From Bacteroidota bacterium (lineage in GTDB: Bacteria > Bacteroidota > Bacteroidia > UBA8524), in NCBI GenBank assembly GCA_008933805.1, contig WBUH01000006.1, positions 124,001-188,000 of the forward strand: 64,000 nt of DNA, in the 5' to 3' direction. Below, one piece after another: positions 33,522 to 42,961 of the stretch. A model generated the notes under the pieces. The model saw nothing but the letters and a program-made list of their open reading frames with translations. It ran no database searches and was not told the origin of the DNA. The position numbers were made by a program, and so were the translations under genes. How positions within the stretch are numbered: position 1 is the first letter of the stretch; each line of letters starts with the position of its first letter.

Positions 33522-35384
33522 ATGTTTGATAATTACGATATAATAGTAGTAGGTGGAGGCCATGCAGGCTGTGAAGCAGCGGCATCGGCAGCAAATATGG
33601 GTAGCAAAGTACTACTGGTTACAATGAATATGCAAACCATTGCCCAAATGAGCTGTAATCCGGCGATGGGTGGGGTGGCAAAAGGACAAATAGTGCGTGA
33701 GATAGATGCATTGGGTGGATATAGCGGTATTGTAACGGATAAAACCATGATACAATTCCGTATGCTTAACAAAAGCAAAGGTGCAGCTATGTGGAGCCCT
33801 CGGGCTCAAAGCGACCGTTGGTTGTTTGCCCAAGAGTGGAGAATGATGTTAGAGCGTACACCAAACGTTGATTTCTTTCAGGATACCGTAAAGAGTCTTA
33901 TAGTAAAAGATAATAGCGTACAGGGTGTTGTTACTTCTATGGGAATGACTTTTCATTGCAAAGCAGTAGTACTTACCAATGGTACTTTCTTGAACGGATT
34001 AATACACATAGGAGCTAAACAATTTGGAGGTGGACGTATGGGGGAGAAATCAGCCACAGGTATTACTGAACAATTGGTTGAATTAGGTTTTGAAGCCGGA
34101 CGTATGAAGACAGGTACGCCGCCCAGAGTGGATGGACGTAGTTTAAATTACGAAGCAATGGAAGAACAACAAGGGGATGAAGTACCTTCTAAATTCTCGT
34201 ACAGTTCAGAAACTAAACCGTTAGAAAAACAACGCAGCTGTTACATTACCTATACCAATTCTAGCGTTCACGAAACCCTTAGAACAGGTTTTGATGAATC
34301 ACCCATGTACAATGGTACTATTCAAAGTATAGGCCCTAGGTATTGCCCCTCGATTGAAGATAAAATAAACCGTTTTGCAGAGCGCGACAGGCATCAAATA
34401 TTTGTAGAACCCGAAGGTTGGGATACTGTAGAAGTATATGTAAATGGTTTTTCTACATCATTGCCCGATCATGTTCAAGTAAAAGCGTTGCAACAAATAC
34501 CCGGATTTGAGAATGCTAAAATATTCCGTCCCGGTTATGCTATCGAATATGATTACTTTCCACCCACCCAGCTAAAACAAACATTAGAAACCAAACTGGT
34601 GGAGAATCTATACTTCGCTGGCCAAATAAATGGTACCACAGGATATGAAGAGGCTGCTTGCCAAGGATTGATGGCAGGTATCAATGCTCATTTAAAAGTA
34701 ACAGAACAAAACCCATTTATCCTTTCTCGTTCTGATGCTTATATCGGTGTATTAATTGATGACCTTATTAATAAAGGTACAGAAGAACCTTACCGTATGT
34801 TTACTTCAAGAGCTGAGTATAGGATTTTGCTTCGTCAGGATAATACTGATATACGTTTAACTGAAAAAGGATATCAAATTGGTTTGGCTAAACAGGATAG
34901 ATACGATGCTGTTAAAAGGAAAATTGAAGCTTCTGAGTCAATAGTTAAACACCTAAAAAAGACCAGTATTACACCTACTGAAATAAACGGTTTATTAAAC
35001 GAATTGGGTACTGCTGAAATTAATCAGAACTATAAGCTTGGCCAGCTTTTATTACGTCCTCAAATAAACATTACCGACTTAGAAAAACTAGGCACAGTTT
35101 CTGAGTATCTTTCAGCATTTAGCGAAGAAGAAAAACTTCAGGCAGAAATAAGCATCAAATACGAAAGCTACATTGAGAAAGAAGTGGAAACGGTAGAGAA
35201 AATGACAAGGTTAGAAAACATCAAAATACCTACCTCATTTAACTACAAGGGACTAAACTCTCTTTCAGCAGAAGCCAGAGAAAAACTTACTAAAATTAAA
35301 CCAGATACCTTAGGACAGGCATCAAGGATTAGTGGAGTTTCTCCCTCTGATATTTCTGTATTGATGATACATTTCGGAAGATAG
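33522..35384 (+). CDS. mnmG: tRNA uridine-5-carboxymethylaminomethyl modification enzyme
   Basis: A 620-residue FAD protein (GidA). The dinucleotide-binding motif VVGGGHAGCEAA is at about 9-20. Family segments MGGVAKGQIVREIDALGG, KTGTPPRVDGRS and FAGQINGTTGYEEAACQG are all present, and the C-terminal tRNA/MnmE-binding region ends with ASRISGVSPSDISVL. With MnmE it modifies the wobble uridine of several tRNAs. The gene is often near the replication origin; here it stands beside an exact parS site. It has a Shine-Dalgarno-like AAGGAG. Confidence 0.97.
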   Translation: MFDNYDIIVVGGGHAGCEAAASAANMGSKVLLVTMNMQTIAQMSCNPAMGGVAKGQIVREIDALGGYSGIVTDKTMIQFRMLNKSKGAAMWSPRAQSDRWLFAQEWRMMLERTPNVDFFQDTVKSLIVKDNSVQGVVTSMGMTFHCKAVVLTNGTFLNGLIHIGAKQFGGGRMGEKSATGITEQLVELGFEAGRMKTGTPPRVDGRSLNYEAMEEQQGDEVPSKFSYSSETKPLEKQRSCYITYTNSSVHETLRTGFDESPMYNGTIQSIGPRYCPSIEDKINRFAERDRHQIFVEPEGWDTVEVYVNGFSTSLPDHVQVKALQQIPGFENAKIFRPGYAIEYDYFPPTQLKQTLETKLVENLYFAGQINGTTGYEEAACQGLMAGINAHLKVTEQNPFILSRSDAYIGVLIDDLINKGTEEPYRMFTSRAEYRILLRQDNTDIRLTEKGYQIGLAKQDRYDAVKRKIEASESIVKHLKKTSITPTEINGLLNELGTAEINQNYKLGQLLLRPQINITDLEKLGTVSEYLSAFSEEEKLQAEISIKYESYIEKEVETVEKMTRLENIKIPTSFNYKGLNSLSAEAREKLTKIKPDTLGQASRISGVSPSDISVLMIHFGR

Positions 35385-35409
35385 TATCTTCGCGCAGCAA
35401 TACTAAAAC

Positions 35410-37014
35410 ATGCTACGCACAAAAATAACCCCGTTAGTACTCCTTTTTCTTTGTTCCTGCGCAAGCATAGTATCGCCAACAGGCGGTCCTAAAGATACCA
35501 CACCTCCGGTTTGTACCAAACAAATACCGGCAGCTAATACCACTCGTTTTAACGAAAAGAAGATTGCATTTGTATTTGATGAGTTTGTGGTATTAAACGA
35601 TGTTACCAATCAATTTATCATGTCTCCGCCTATGGAGAAGAACCCAGAGATAAAAGTGGTAGGTAAACGCATAGAAATTGAATTTAAAGAAGCTTTACTA
35701 CCCAATACTACCTACACACTAAACTTTGGTAATTCGATAGCAGATAATAACGAAGCAAACCAATTACAAGGGTTAACCTATACGTTCTCTACAGGCAATT
35801 ATATAGACAGTTTAAAGCTAAACGGATCCGTAAAGGATGCTTTTACATTATTACCGGATAAGAACATCGCTGTAGCCTTGTACGAAACAAAAGACGATTC
35901 TACCATCTTTAAAACAAAACCATCGTATTTAGTACGTCCGGATAGTACGGGTAATTTTAAGTTTAATTACCTACGCCCTGCTGAGTATGAGCTGGTAGCT
36001 TTTGAGGACATTAATAAGAATCTTAAAATTGAAACCAACGAAAAAGTAGGGTTCTATTCAACAAAAATAAACCTCGCTTATAATCAGCAAGACAGTTCAT
36101 CAACTGCCTATAACCTGATGGTATCACCACAACCGAGCAATCTAAAACCACAGGTTATTACAGCAAAAGAAAAATCAAAAGGAAAATACGAGGTAATTGT
36201 AACAGGTAGTAATTGTAAACTCTTTGTAGAAGAGCCCGGAGCAAATAAAAAAGCTACGTTTATTCAGCAAGTATCAGGAAAATTATGCGACACACTGATG
36301 CTGTATACCGATATAAATTTTATAGACTCAGTTATATTACCTGTAACCATTGATACAGTGGTTGAAAATGCTACAATCACTTGTAAGTCAAAACAATACG
36401 ATAAATTTAAGTTAACTTCTCAAGAAAATATTCTTAACTACGATTTCAGCAAACCTTTATCGGTTGGATTTACCAACCCCGTGACTGAAATCCGCAAGCA
36501 ACTTGTTTATTTAAAAGAAGATAGCATAGAAGTAACTGATTTCACACTTACCAACGATAGTATTAACCCCTTGCTGTTTCACGTGAACAAACAATGGAAA
36601 GACGACAAGAATTACACCCTAATCTTCTCAAAAGGAGCGATTAAGGACTTGTTTGGTCAAGAATGTGATTCAACCATCATCCAACTTAAAACAGCTCCTT
36701 CAACGGCTTTTGGTAATCTTACAATCAATATCGATAACAAGGCAAACACAAATTTAATCGTTCAATTACTTGATAATCAAAACACTATAGTAAAAGAACA
36801 AACCATTGATAAGTCGCAGGATATTACCTACCAAAACCTGTTTCCAGGTCAATACTTCGTAAAAGTGATAGAAGACACCAATAAAAACGGCCGTTGGGAC
36901 GGTGCAAACTACCAAAAAAAGAAGCAGGAAGAAAGGGTATTTATCACCCTACAATCCATTGAAGTCCGCGCCAATTGGGACTTAACGGATATTAAAATAG
37001 TTACGGGCTTTTAA
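35410..37014 (+). CDS. Ig-like domain lipoprotein
   Basis: A 534-residue protein with a lipoprotein signal (MLRTKITPLVLLFLCSC; lipidated Cys about 17) and the hallmark SPTGGPKDTTPP next to it. An SbsA-type Ig-like domain (about 32-135) follows with IAFVFDEFVVLND and NTTYTLNFGNSIADNNE. A carboxypeptidase-regulatory-like region comes next (about 140-240), then more Ig-like sequence. This family is general in Bacteroidota; the function is unknown, perhaps an envelope structural protein. A 14/16 parS-like site lies inside the gene. Confidence 0.85.
   Translation: MLRTKITPLVLLFLCSCASIVSPTGGPKDTTPPVCTKQIPAANTTRFNEKKIAFVFDEFVVLNDVTNQFIMSPPMEKNPEIKVVGKRIEIEFKEALLPNTTYTLNFGNSIADNNEANQLQGLTYTFSTGNYIDSLKLNGSVKDAFTLLPDKNIAVALYETKDDSTIFKTKPSYLVRPDSTGNFKFNYLRPAEYELVAFEDINKNLKIETNEKVGFYSTKINLAYNQQDSSSTAYNLMVSPQPSNLKPQVITAKEKSKGKYEVIVTGSNCKLFVEEPGANKKATFIQQVSGKLCDTLMLYTDINFIDSVILPVTIDTVVENATITCKSKQYDKFKLTSQENILNYDFSKPLSVGFTNPVTEIRKQLVYLKEDSIEVTDFTLTNDSINPLLFHVNKQWKDDKNYTLIFSKGAIKDLFGQECDSTIIQLKTAPSTAFGNLTINIDNKANTNLIVQLLDNQNTIVKEQTIDKSQDITYQNLFPGQYFVKVIEDTNKNGRWDGANYQKKKQEERVFITLQSIEVRANWDLTDIKIVTGF
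36575..36590. other. parS-like site (14/16)
   Basis: TGTTTCACGTGAACAA, two differences from parS at positions 14 and 15. It is inside the Ig-like lipoprotein gene. Confidence 0.6.
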
Positions 37015-37396
37015 TGTTAACAACTGTGAATTAGTGTTGATTACTAAAGGGTTCTTAACATCTCAACAGAGCTTGAAAAATTGAGTGTTTACAGAAAAGG
37101 ATAAGTAGGTGGTTATCCTCATCCACGCACACAAAAAAGAGGAAAAAGGATATTAACAATAAGCCCTGTATAAAGATATAAGCATGTTAAGAATATCTTA
37201 ACTTAGTGTTAAAAATCAACTACTTAACTGCGGTATAGCTACGTCAGCAAAAAGTTAATAAGTAAAAAGCAATAGGTGCTGAGAGGAGGTTATCTACAAA
37301 TCCACACAGACTATATATACAACATAATTATTTTAAATATATTTTGTTTTTAGTGTTGGGGACAACGGGGATTTTCAAAAATCAACCGAATTGAAA
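37015..37396. other. candidate replication origin (AT-rich region with DnaA-box-like words)
   Basis: The 417-base gap before pheS has no gene. It holds TTATCCTCA (37113-37121) and TTATCTACA (37290-37298), each 8 of 9 to the DnaA box TTATCCACA. Each is followed at once by a further ATCCAC word (37121-37126, 37300-37305). A palindrome GTTAAGA-ATA-TCTTAAC stands near 37186-37202. An almost pure A+T stretch (37309-37352) could be the unwinding element. Together with the parS sites nearby this suggests oriC, but no box is exact and dnaA is not adjacent. Confidence 0.5.
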
Positions 37397-37404
37397 TATC
37401 TTTG
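37397..37404 (+). promoter_or_regulatory. Bacteroidota -7 promoter element for pheS
   Basis: TATCTTTG, perfect TAnnTTTG, 27 bases before ATG 37432. It overlaps an in-frame TTG at 37402, which therefore is not likely to be the start codon. Confidence 0.5.
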
Positions 37405-37431
37405 ATACTTGAAATAAGCGGAAGTGAACCG

Positions 37432-38445
37432 ATGATTGAAGAAATTGAACTCTTAAAAAAAGAAGCCGACCAGTTTGAGATAAGCGAAAAAAATTCGCTG
37501 GAAGAATACCGCCTGAAATTTCTTTCGAGAAACGGGCTTATGAACAAATTGTTTGAAAACTTCAAACTTGTTCCCAATGAGCAAAAACGCGAAATGGGAC
37601 AAAAAATCAACGTTTTAAAAACCTTTGTTCAACAAAAATTTGACGAGGCTTCTCAACGCTTGGAAGAAAGTGCGACATCTGCGGATGATGGAACTGATTA
37701 CTCGATGCCTACCCAACAAACCATTGGAAGCAGGCATCCGCTAAACATCATCCAAAACCAAATACTCGAAATCTTTGCCAAACTTGGATTTGAAGTAGGA
37801 GAAGGTCCGGAAATAGAGCACGACTGGTATAATTTTTCGGCGCTAAATTTCCCCGAAAACCACCCTGCCCGCGATATGCAGGATACCTTTTTTGTGGATA
37901 AGGAATATGCCTTACGTACTCACACGACTTCGGTGCAGGTAAGGGTGTTAGAAAATACCAAACCTCCCGTTCGTATGGTTTCGCCCGGCAGAGTGTACCG
38001 CAACGAGGCGATATCAGCGCGTGCCCACTGCTTTTTCCATCAGGTGGATGGCTTTTATGTGGACAAAGGCGTATCATTTGCCGACCTTAAACATACCCTT
38101 TATACATTTGTAAATCAGCTATTTGGTAGCGACACTAAAGTGCGTTTCCGTCCTTCTTATTTTCCGTTTACCGAAGTAAGTGCCGAAATGGACTGTACTT
38201 GCTTTTTGTGTAAGGGCAAAGGTTGCAATGTTTGCAAATACACAGGCTGGGTAGAGATTTTGGGAAGCGGTATGATTGACCCTGCTGTATTGAAAAACTG
38301 CGGAATTGATCCCGAAGAATACAGTGGGTTTGCTTTTGGTATGGGCGTTGAACGTATTACCATGCTGAAATACGACGTGAAGGATTTACGGATGTACTCA
38401 GAAAACAACGTTAAATTCCTTAGTCAATACAAAGGGGTTGTATAG
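37432..38445 (+). CDS. pheS: phenylalanine-tRNA ligase alpha subunit
   Basis: A 337-residue class II aminoacyl-tRNA synthetase subunit. The N-terminal coiled coil (1-80) binds tRNA. Then come motif 1 (GSRHPLNIIQNQILEIFAKL), motif 2 (RMVSPGRVYRNEAISARAHC, FHQVDGFY) and motif 3 (GFAFGMGVERITMLKY). A Cys-rich insertion CTCFLCKGKGCNVC is typical of Bacteroidota PheS. It pairs with PheT, which is not in the window. I chose ATG 37432; the longer TTG start would lie inside the promoter. Confidence 0.96.
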   Translation: MIEEIELLKKEADQFEISEKNSLEEYRLKFLSRNGLMNKLFENFKLVPNEQKREMGQKINVLKTFVQQKFDEASQRLEESATSADDGTDYSMPTQQTIGSRHPLNIIQNQILEIFAKLGFEVGEGPEIEHDWYNFSALNFPENHPARDMQDTFFVDKEYALRTHTTSVQVRVLENTKPPVRMVSPGRVYRNEAISARAHCFFHQVDGFYVDKGVSFADLKHTLYTFVNQLFGSDTKVRFRPSYFPFTEVSAEMDCTCFLCKGKGCNVCKYTGWVEILGSGMIDPAVLKNCGIDPEEYSGFAFGMGVERITMLKYDVKDLRMYSENNVKFLSQYKGVV

Positions 38446-38536
38446 CAATCATTTACCTTTTGCGGTAAAAAAGGTATAAATTAAAAAAATCGCGGCCCAA
38501 GGCCGCATAGCATACACATTACCGAAAAACCAGCCA
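38446..38536. terminator. hairpins between pheS and the caspase operon
   Basis: Two short stems: TACCTTTT/AAAAGGTA (38454-38476) and GCGGCC/GGCCGC (38492-38506). The second is preceded by an A-run, so as a terminator it would act on the minus strand; on the plus strand its role is unclear. Confidence 0.35.
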
Positions 38537-40735
38537 ATGAAAAAAGTTCTTTTATCCGCCCTATTTATAGCTTGTGCCGCAGTTGCCATGTCGCAAACCA
38601 AGCGTGCACTTTTCATAGGCATCAATACCTATTTGCCCGAAGGAGAAAAAGCAACGGGGAGTAGAGATGCACCGCCAAACCTGAACGGTTGTGTAAACGA
38701 TGCCCTATCGGTAAAAGAAATCATGATTACCCGCTTTGGGTTTGATGATAAAAACACTGCTACACTTTTTAACCAAGAGGCCAGTCGCGATGCCATTATC
38801 AAGGCTATTGAAAAACTGATTACCGATTCAAAATCAGGTGATGTGGTTTTTATCTTTTATGCTGGGCATGGGTCGCAGGTAAATAATTCATTATCAAAAG
38901 AAAACGACAAAAAAGACGAAACCATAGTTCCCGCCGATGCCTACAAGGGTGTTTTTGACATCCGCGATAAGGAAATGGCGGTATTACTGAATAAATTGGT
39001 AGAAAAGGGTGTAAAACTGACTGCGATATTTGACAGTTGCCACAGTGGGTCATTATCAAGAGGGGATAATGAATATAGATTCTCTCCCGGCGATAGTCGC
39101 GACGTGAAAGATGCTTCTGAACCAACCCCTCCGGAAGAAAAAGGAGCGTTGATTATCAGTGCAGCCCGCGATGTAGAACCCGCAAAAGAAGTAAAAGACG
39201 AACAAGGCTACCCACACGGAGGATTCACTCTTGCTTTGATAAAAGTACTGAGGGATGAGCCGGTTACATCTACCGTTCAAAAGTTGTTTAACCGTATCGA
39301 GGCCATCATGGAGTATTACAACCTTACCCAAAAACCCGTTTTGGCTGCAAACGATGAACGCCGAATAGGTACATTTTTAGGAGTTGACCGCTCACAGTTG
39401 CCTGATAAAATGGTGATACCCGTTATAAAAGTAGATAACGGATTGGTATTGTTGCAAGCAGGTATGCCCTCACGATTGAGCCCGAAAAGTCAGCTGCAAC
39501 GCAAAACCGACAAAGGCATTTTAAAAATTGAGGTGGTACGTCTTGACGGTCCTAACCGTTGTTATGCAAAAATAATTGAGGGTGACCCCAAAGGATTGAA
39601 ACCCGGCGATGATTTTGAAGTTACCAATGTGGTAATGGATGCCTCGGCAGCAGTGAAAATCTACATATACAACAGCGCATTTGATTATAAAAGTTTGGTG
39701 GCGAGTGCCAAAACGCTTGCCGATAAAAACTACAAAGCATCGGCCAATTCGTTTTCGTACCAAGAGATATACTACGATAAAAACAACTGGATAGTAACCT
39801 ACGCCGACAAAAACCCCGAAACCATCGGAACCCAGCTAAAAACCGATAAACTGATTACCGATTCTACCCTTGCCATTAACCTACCGGCAACCCAAGCGTT
39901 GGCCAAGGTATTGCAAGAACGGTTTAAGAAATTTTCGATAGTAACGATGGTAAACAACCCCGCTGACGCTGATTACGTGTTAGTAGGTCGTTACAAAAAC
40001 AACAAAATAGAGTATGCATTGGTGAACCCCGACCGTCAATACGACGACGGTACCCGCAGCTACTCAATGCCTGCGCGCACCAACTATTTTGAAATCAACG
40101 AAAACCAAGGAGTTGAACAATCGTTGGCAGATAGTTTAGAAGAATACATTTTGCGTATTGCCAAAGTGAAATCGTGGTTAACGCTGCAAAGCCCTCCCGA
40201 TGACGGCAGTTTCCCTTTTTCGTTCTCACTTAGGAAATCATCAAACGGTCAGTTGTTGGGCGACGGTGCCGAGGTAATGTACGGCGATACGATGGGTCTT
40301 GTATTTACAGTAGATGAAGTAAACGAAGCGTATTGGGACCGAAACAAACGCTACGTGTATATCTTCTCGATTGATAAAAATTCAAAAATGACGTTGTTGT
40401 TCCCCCGCAGTATTACGGGCGAAAACACTTACCCTGCCGTTGACAAACAAACGTTTGAAATTAAGCAAAATGCGCCGTTGGGCGCTGCGCGCCTCTTTAG
40501 AGTTAGCGATAGTGTAGGAACGTTGAATTACATGATGTTTACCAGCGCTGAACCCATCAACAACCTTGAAATATTTAAACAAGAGGGTGTGCTAAGGGAA
40601 AAATCAGGAGAAAGGGGAGGAAGCCCGCTGGAACAACTGCTAAAAGGGGTTGGCGAAAGCACCCGCGATGAATTAATAGCTCCCGCCAATTGGTCAATTA
40701 CAAGAATTTCAGTAAAATGCGTACCACGTAAATAA
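38537..40735 (+). CDS. exported caspase-family protein with DUF4384
   Basis: A 732-residue protein with a signal peptide (1-19, ending AMSQ). The caspase p20-like domain (about 22-290) has FIFYAGHGSQ with catalytic His111 and IFDSCHSGS with catalytic Cys168, as in metacaspases. A middle region (about 300-540) is unassigned. A DUF4384-like domain (about 545-680: SFSLRKSSNGQLLGDGAEVM, YVYIFSIDKNSKMTLLFP) follows. It should work in the periplasm or at the envelope. It is the first gene of a four-gene operon with a CHASE2 protein, a FecR-like protein and a second caspase. Its protein targets are unknown. Confidence 0.88.
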   Translation: MKKVLLSALFIACAAVAMSQTKRALFIGINTYLPEGEKATGSRDAPPNLNGCVNDALSVKEIMITRFGFDDKNTATLFNQEASRDAIIKAIEKLITDSKSGDVVFIFYAGHGSQVNNSLSKENDKKDETIVPADAYKGVFDIRDKEMAVLLNKLVEKGVKLTAIFDSCHSGSLSRGDNEYRFSPGDSRDVKDASEPTPPEEKGALIISAARDVEPAKEVKDEQGYPHGGFTLALIKVLRDEPVTSTVQKLFNRIEAIMEYYNLTQKPVLAANDERRIGTFLGVDRSQLPDKMVIPVIKVDNGLVLLQAGMPSRLSPKSQLQRKTDKGILKIEVVRLDGPNRCYAKIIEGDPKGLKPGDDFEVTNVVMDASAAVKIYIYNSAFDYKSLVASAKTLADKNYKASANSFSYQEIYYDKNNWIVTYADKNPETIGTQLKTDKLITDSTLAINLPATQALAKVLQERFKKFSIVTMVNNPADADYVLVGRYKNNKIEYALVNPDRQYDDGTRSYSMPARTNYFEINENQGVEQSLADSLEEYILRIAKVKSWLTLQSPPDDGSFPFSFSLRKSSNGQLLGDGAEVMYGDTMGLVFTVDEVNEAYWDRNKRYVYIFSIDKNSKMTLLFPRSITGENTYPAVDKQTFEIKQNAPLGAARLFRVSDSVGTLNYMMFTSAEPINNLEIFKQEGVLREKSGERGGSPLEQLLKGVGESTRDELIAPANWSITRISVKCVPRK

Positions 40736-40741
40736 ACTGCC

Positions 40742-41929
40742 ATGCAAGGTAAATATCTTATACGCGACAGTATTGGTGCCACCATAGGGGTTTTCCTTGT
40801 GATGGCACTTTTTGCTTACATCCCGTTTAACTTTAAAATACTGGATCCGTTGAAACACGGGCTAAAGGATTTTGAGTTCAGCGATATTTACTTCACCAAA
40901 ATAAAAAAAGAAGCCCCGATAGACAGTAACATCATTATTGTAAATGTGGGCTATAACAACCGTTTCGGTTTGCTGCAACAGTTACAACGCATTAAACAAG
41001 CAGGCCCCGCGGTGATAGGGTTTGACATACAACTGCTAAAAAATAAAGACCCCTTTATTGATTCGCTGTTAACGGCTGAAATCAATAACACGCCCAATAT
41101 GGTAATGGCTTCATACCTTTCAGGGAAAGGCCATGAAAATTACCGCTCGGAAGTAGTAACTACGGCGTTACCCCTCACCAACCCAACGTGGGGCTATATA
41201 AATTTCATAGGCAAAGACTCCACCTATCCCGTGCGCTACTTCAAACCCTTTTATGAGTTTACCAAAACTCCCCAAGAAGCGTTTGCCACAGCCATTGTTA
41301 AAAAATACAATCCGGCCGCCTATGAAGCGTTGAAAGGCAGGGGCAAACCCCTTGAAACCATTAATTACAGCCGCAGGCAAGATCAATACCACATAATAGA
41401 TGCCTTTGAGCTGGAAGACACTGCACTTGACATCAATGTGATGAAGGACAAAATAGTGTTGATGGGTTTCTTAGGGCCGGATTTAAAAACCAAAGTGATA
41501 GAAGAAAACCGCTTCACGCCCATGAACCCAAAGTTCAGCGGCAAAGCTTTCCCTGATATGTACGGCGTCATTATCCATGCAAACATTATCAGCTCAATCC
41601 TTGAAGGAAAATACATCAACAAAGTGCCATCGTGGTTGTCAATGGTACTGGCCTTTATTATTTGCTGGATACACGTGTTCTTTTTTACCAAGTTTTACAT
41701 CCGTCAGCACAAATTCTTCCACTTGGTAACCAAAATCATACAGCTGCTCACGTTTGTGTTAATGGTGTATCTTTCGTTTTTCTTCCTGTCGAAATTCGGG
41801 CTGAAAATAGATATGTCGCCCATATTGGCGGGTATCGCCCTGTCGGTAGATGTATTGTATTTTTACGACGGGTTTGCTACCTGGCTAAAAGAAAAGTACG
41901 GCTACCACACCGTTTTTGGCCACCACTAA
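40742..41929 (+). CDS. CHASE2 domain membrane protein without output domain
   Basis: A 395-residue protein. An N-terminal helix (about 10-29) leads to a CHASE2 extracytoplasmic sensor domain (about 35-285: SNIIIVNVGYNNRFGLLQQL, GPAVIGFDIQLLKNKD, DKIVLMGFLGPDLKTK, YGVIIHANIISSILEGKYIN). Three membrane helices follow (about 292-312, 326-350, 355-378). In other bacteria CHASE2 is joined to a kinase, cyclase or phosphatase; here the protein ends 15 residues after the last helix. It starts six bases after the caspase gene, so signal output through the neighbouring proteins is inferred. Confidence 0.88.
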   Translation: MQGKYLIRDSIGATIGVFLVMALFAYIPFNFKILDPLKHGLKDFEFSDIYFTKIKKEAPIDSNIIIVNVGYNNRFGLLQQLQRIKQAGPAVIGFDIQLLKNKDPFIDSLLTAEINNTPNMVMASYLSGKGHENYRSEVVTTALPLTNPTWGYINFIGKDSTYPVRYFKPFYEFTKTPQEAFATAIVKKYNPAAYEALKGRGKPLETINYSRRQDQYHIIDAFELEDTALDINVMKDKIVLMGFLGPDLKTKVIEENRFTPMNPKFSGKAFPDMYGVIIHANIISSILEGKYINKVPSWLSMVLAFIICWIHVFFFTKFYIRQHKFFHLVTKIIQLLTFVLMVYLSFFFLSKFGLKIDMSPILAGIALSVDVLYFYDGFATWLKEKYGYHTVFGHH

Positions 41930-42005
41930 AAGGTATAATTTCAAACATTTAACAACATAGTATTTACCAAATTGTAACTAAACGTATATAAACCAAAAGT
42001 AAGCG

Positions 42006-42947
42006 ATGAAAAACCTGATAATCATATTCTTTGCCCTATTGACAATAAGCCTTAGGGCCAATGGCGGCGATAATGAGTTTGTGGCCTTCTCGCTAAAAGG
42101 TAAAGTACAATACAAAAACAAAGCGGCCGACAAAGCATGGACGGCTGTTGCCACCAAAACCCCCTTCTACAAAGGAGCGGTGGTAAAAATAGGCAAGGGC
42201 GAAGAATTGGTGCTGTTGCACAAAAACTACAAAACCATAAAGCTTATCAAAGCCGGCGAGTACAAAATAGATAATCTTATTAAAGAGGCTGAAAAACAAC
42301 CCGCCGACGAAAGCACTGCCTATTTGCAGTTTATATGGAAAGAGTTTAACAAAAAACACAAAGATGCTGAAAGCTACCACAGTGAGTATATGCAAACCAA
42401 AGGCGGCGTGGAGCGCAGCGGCTGCACACGCCCGTTGATGCTAACCCCCGTGTATGGCGAAAAGAAACACGGTGAAAACATCACCCTTACATGGGCACAG
42501 GATAGCGGCACTACTACCTATACTGTAGTGTTTTTTGAGAACGAAAACGAAGACACCAAGTTGTTGGAGTTGGATGTAAACGGCACATCGCTCACCCTTT
42601 CGGCACAAACATTTTGGTTTCGTCCCGGCAAAACCTATTACTGGGTGGCCTATCCCAAAGGCAAACCCAACTGCGCCCGCTACACATTCAGCATAATAAA
42701 AGACGAAGAAGCCCAAGCGTTTCTTTCAGGGATAGCGAAACAATTAGAAACGTATACTGTAACGGCTCTTGATTATGTAAAAGCCGCATCACAATTAGAA
42801 GAAGCAGGCTATATGCAAGAAGCAGGGGAGTACTACAAGAACGCAATGGTACTATCCAATTATGCCGACGAATTCAAAATAATCTATAGTGGTTGGCTGG
42901 CTCGCGCAGGCAACTTTGAAGAAGCCCGCAAATGGTGGGTAGCATAA
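42006..42947 (+). CDS. exported FecR-like protein
   Basis: A 313-residue protein with a signal peptide (about 1-20, ending RANGG). Residues 25-95 resemble a FecR domain (SLKGKVQYKN..AWTAVATKTPFYKGAVVKIGKGEELVLL...IKLIKAGEYKI). A beta-rich Ig-like middle (about 145-230) and a helical, TPR-like C-terminus (about 240-313: AASQLEEAGYMQEAGEYYKN) follow. There is no sigma factor or TonB receptor nearby, so it is not a standard FecR relay. It sits 14 bases before the TPR-caspase gene and probably acts with it in the periplasm. Confidence 0.7.
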   Translation: MKNLIIIFFALLTISLRANGGDNEFVAFSLKGKVQYKNKAADKAWTAVATKTPFYKGAVVKIGKGEELVLLHKNYKTIKLIKAGEYKIDNLIKEAEKQPADESTAYLQFIWKEFNKKHKDAESYHSEYMQTKGGVERSGCTRPLMLTPVYGEKKHGENITLTWAQDSGTTTYTVVFFENENEDTKLLELDVNGTSLTLSAQTFWFRPGKTYYWVAYPKGKPNCARYTFSIIKDEEAQAFLSGIAKQLETYTVTALDYVKAASQLEEAGYMQEAGEYYKNAMVLSNYADEFKIIYSGWLARAGNFEEARKWWVA

Positions 42948-42961
42948 CAATCCTAAATGTC

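Noticed and set aside
37402-37431. TTG start adding ten residues to PheS
   Set aside because: It overlaps a perfect -7 promoter element, and ATG 37432 gives the normal PheS N-terminus.
38492-38506. GCGGCC hairpin as terminator of pheS
   Set aside because: No T-run follows on the plus strand; the A-run precedes it. Listed only as an uncertain element.
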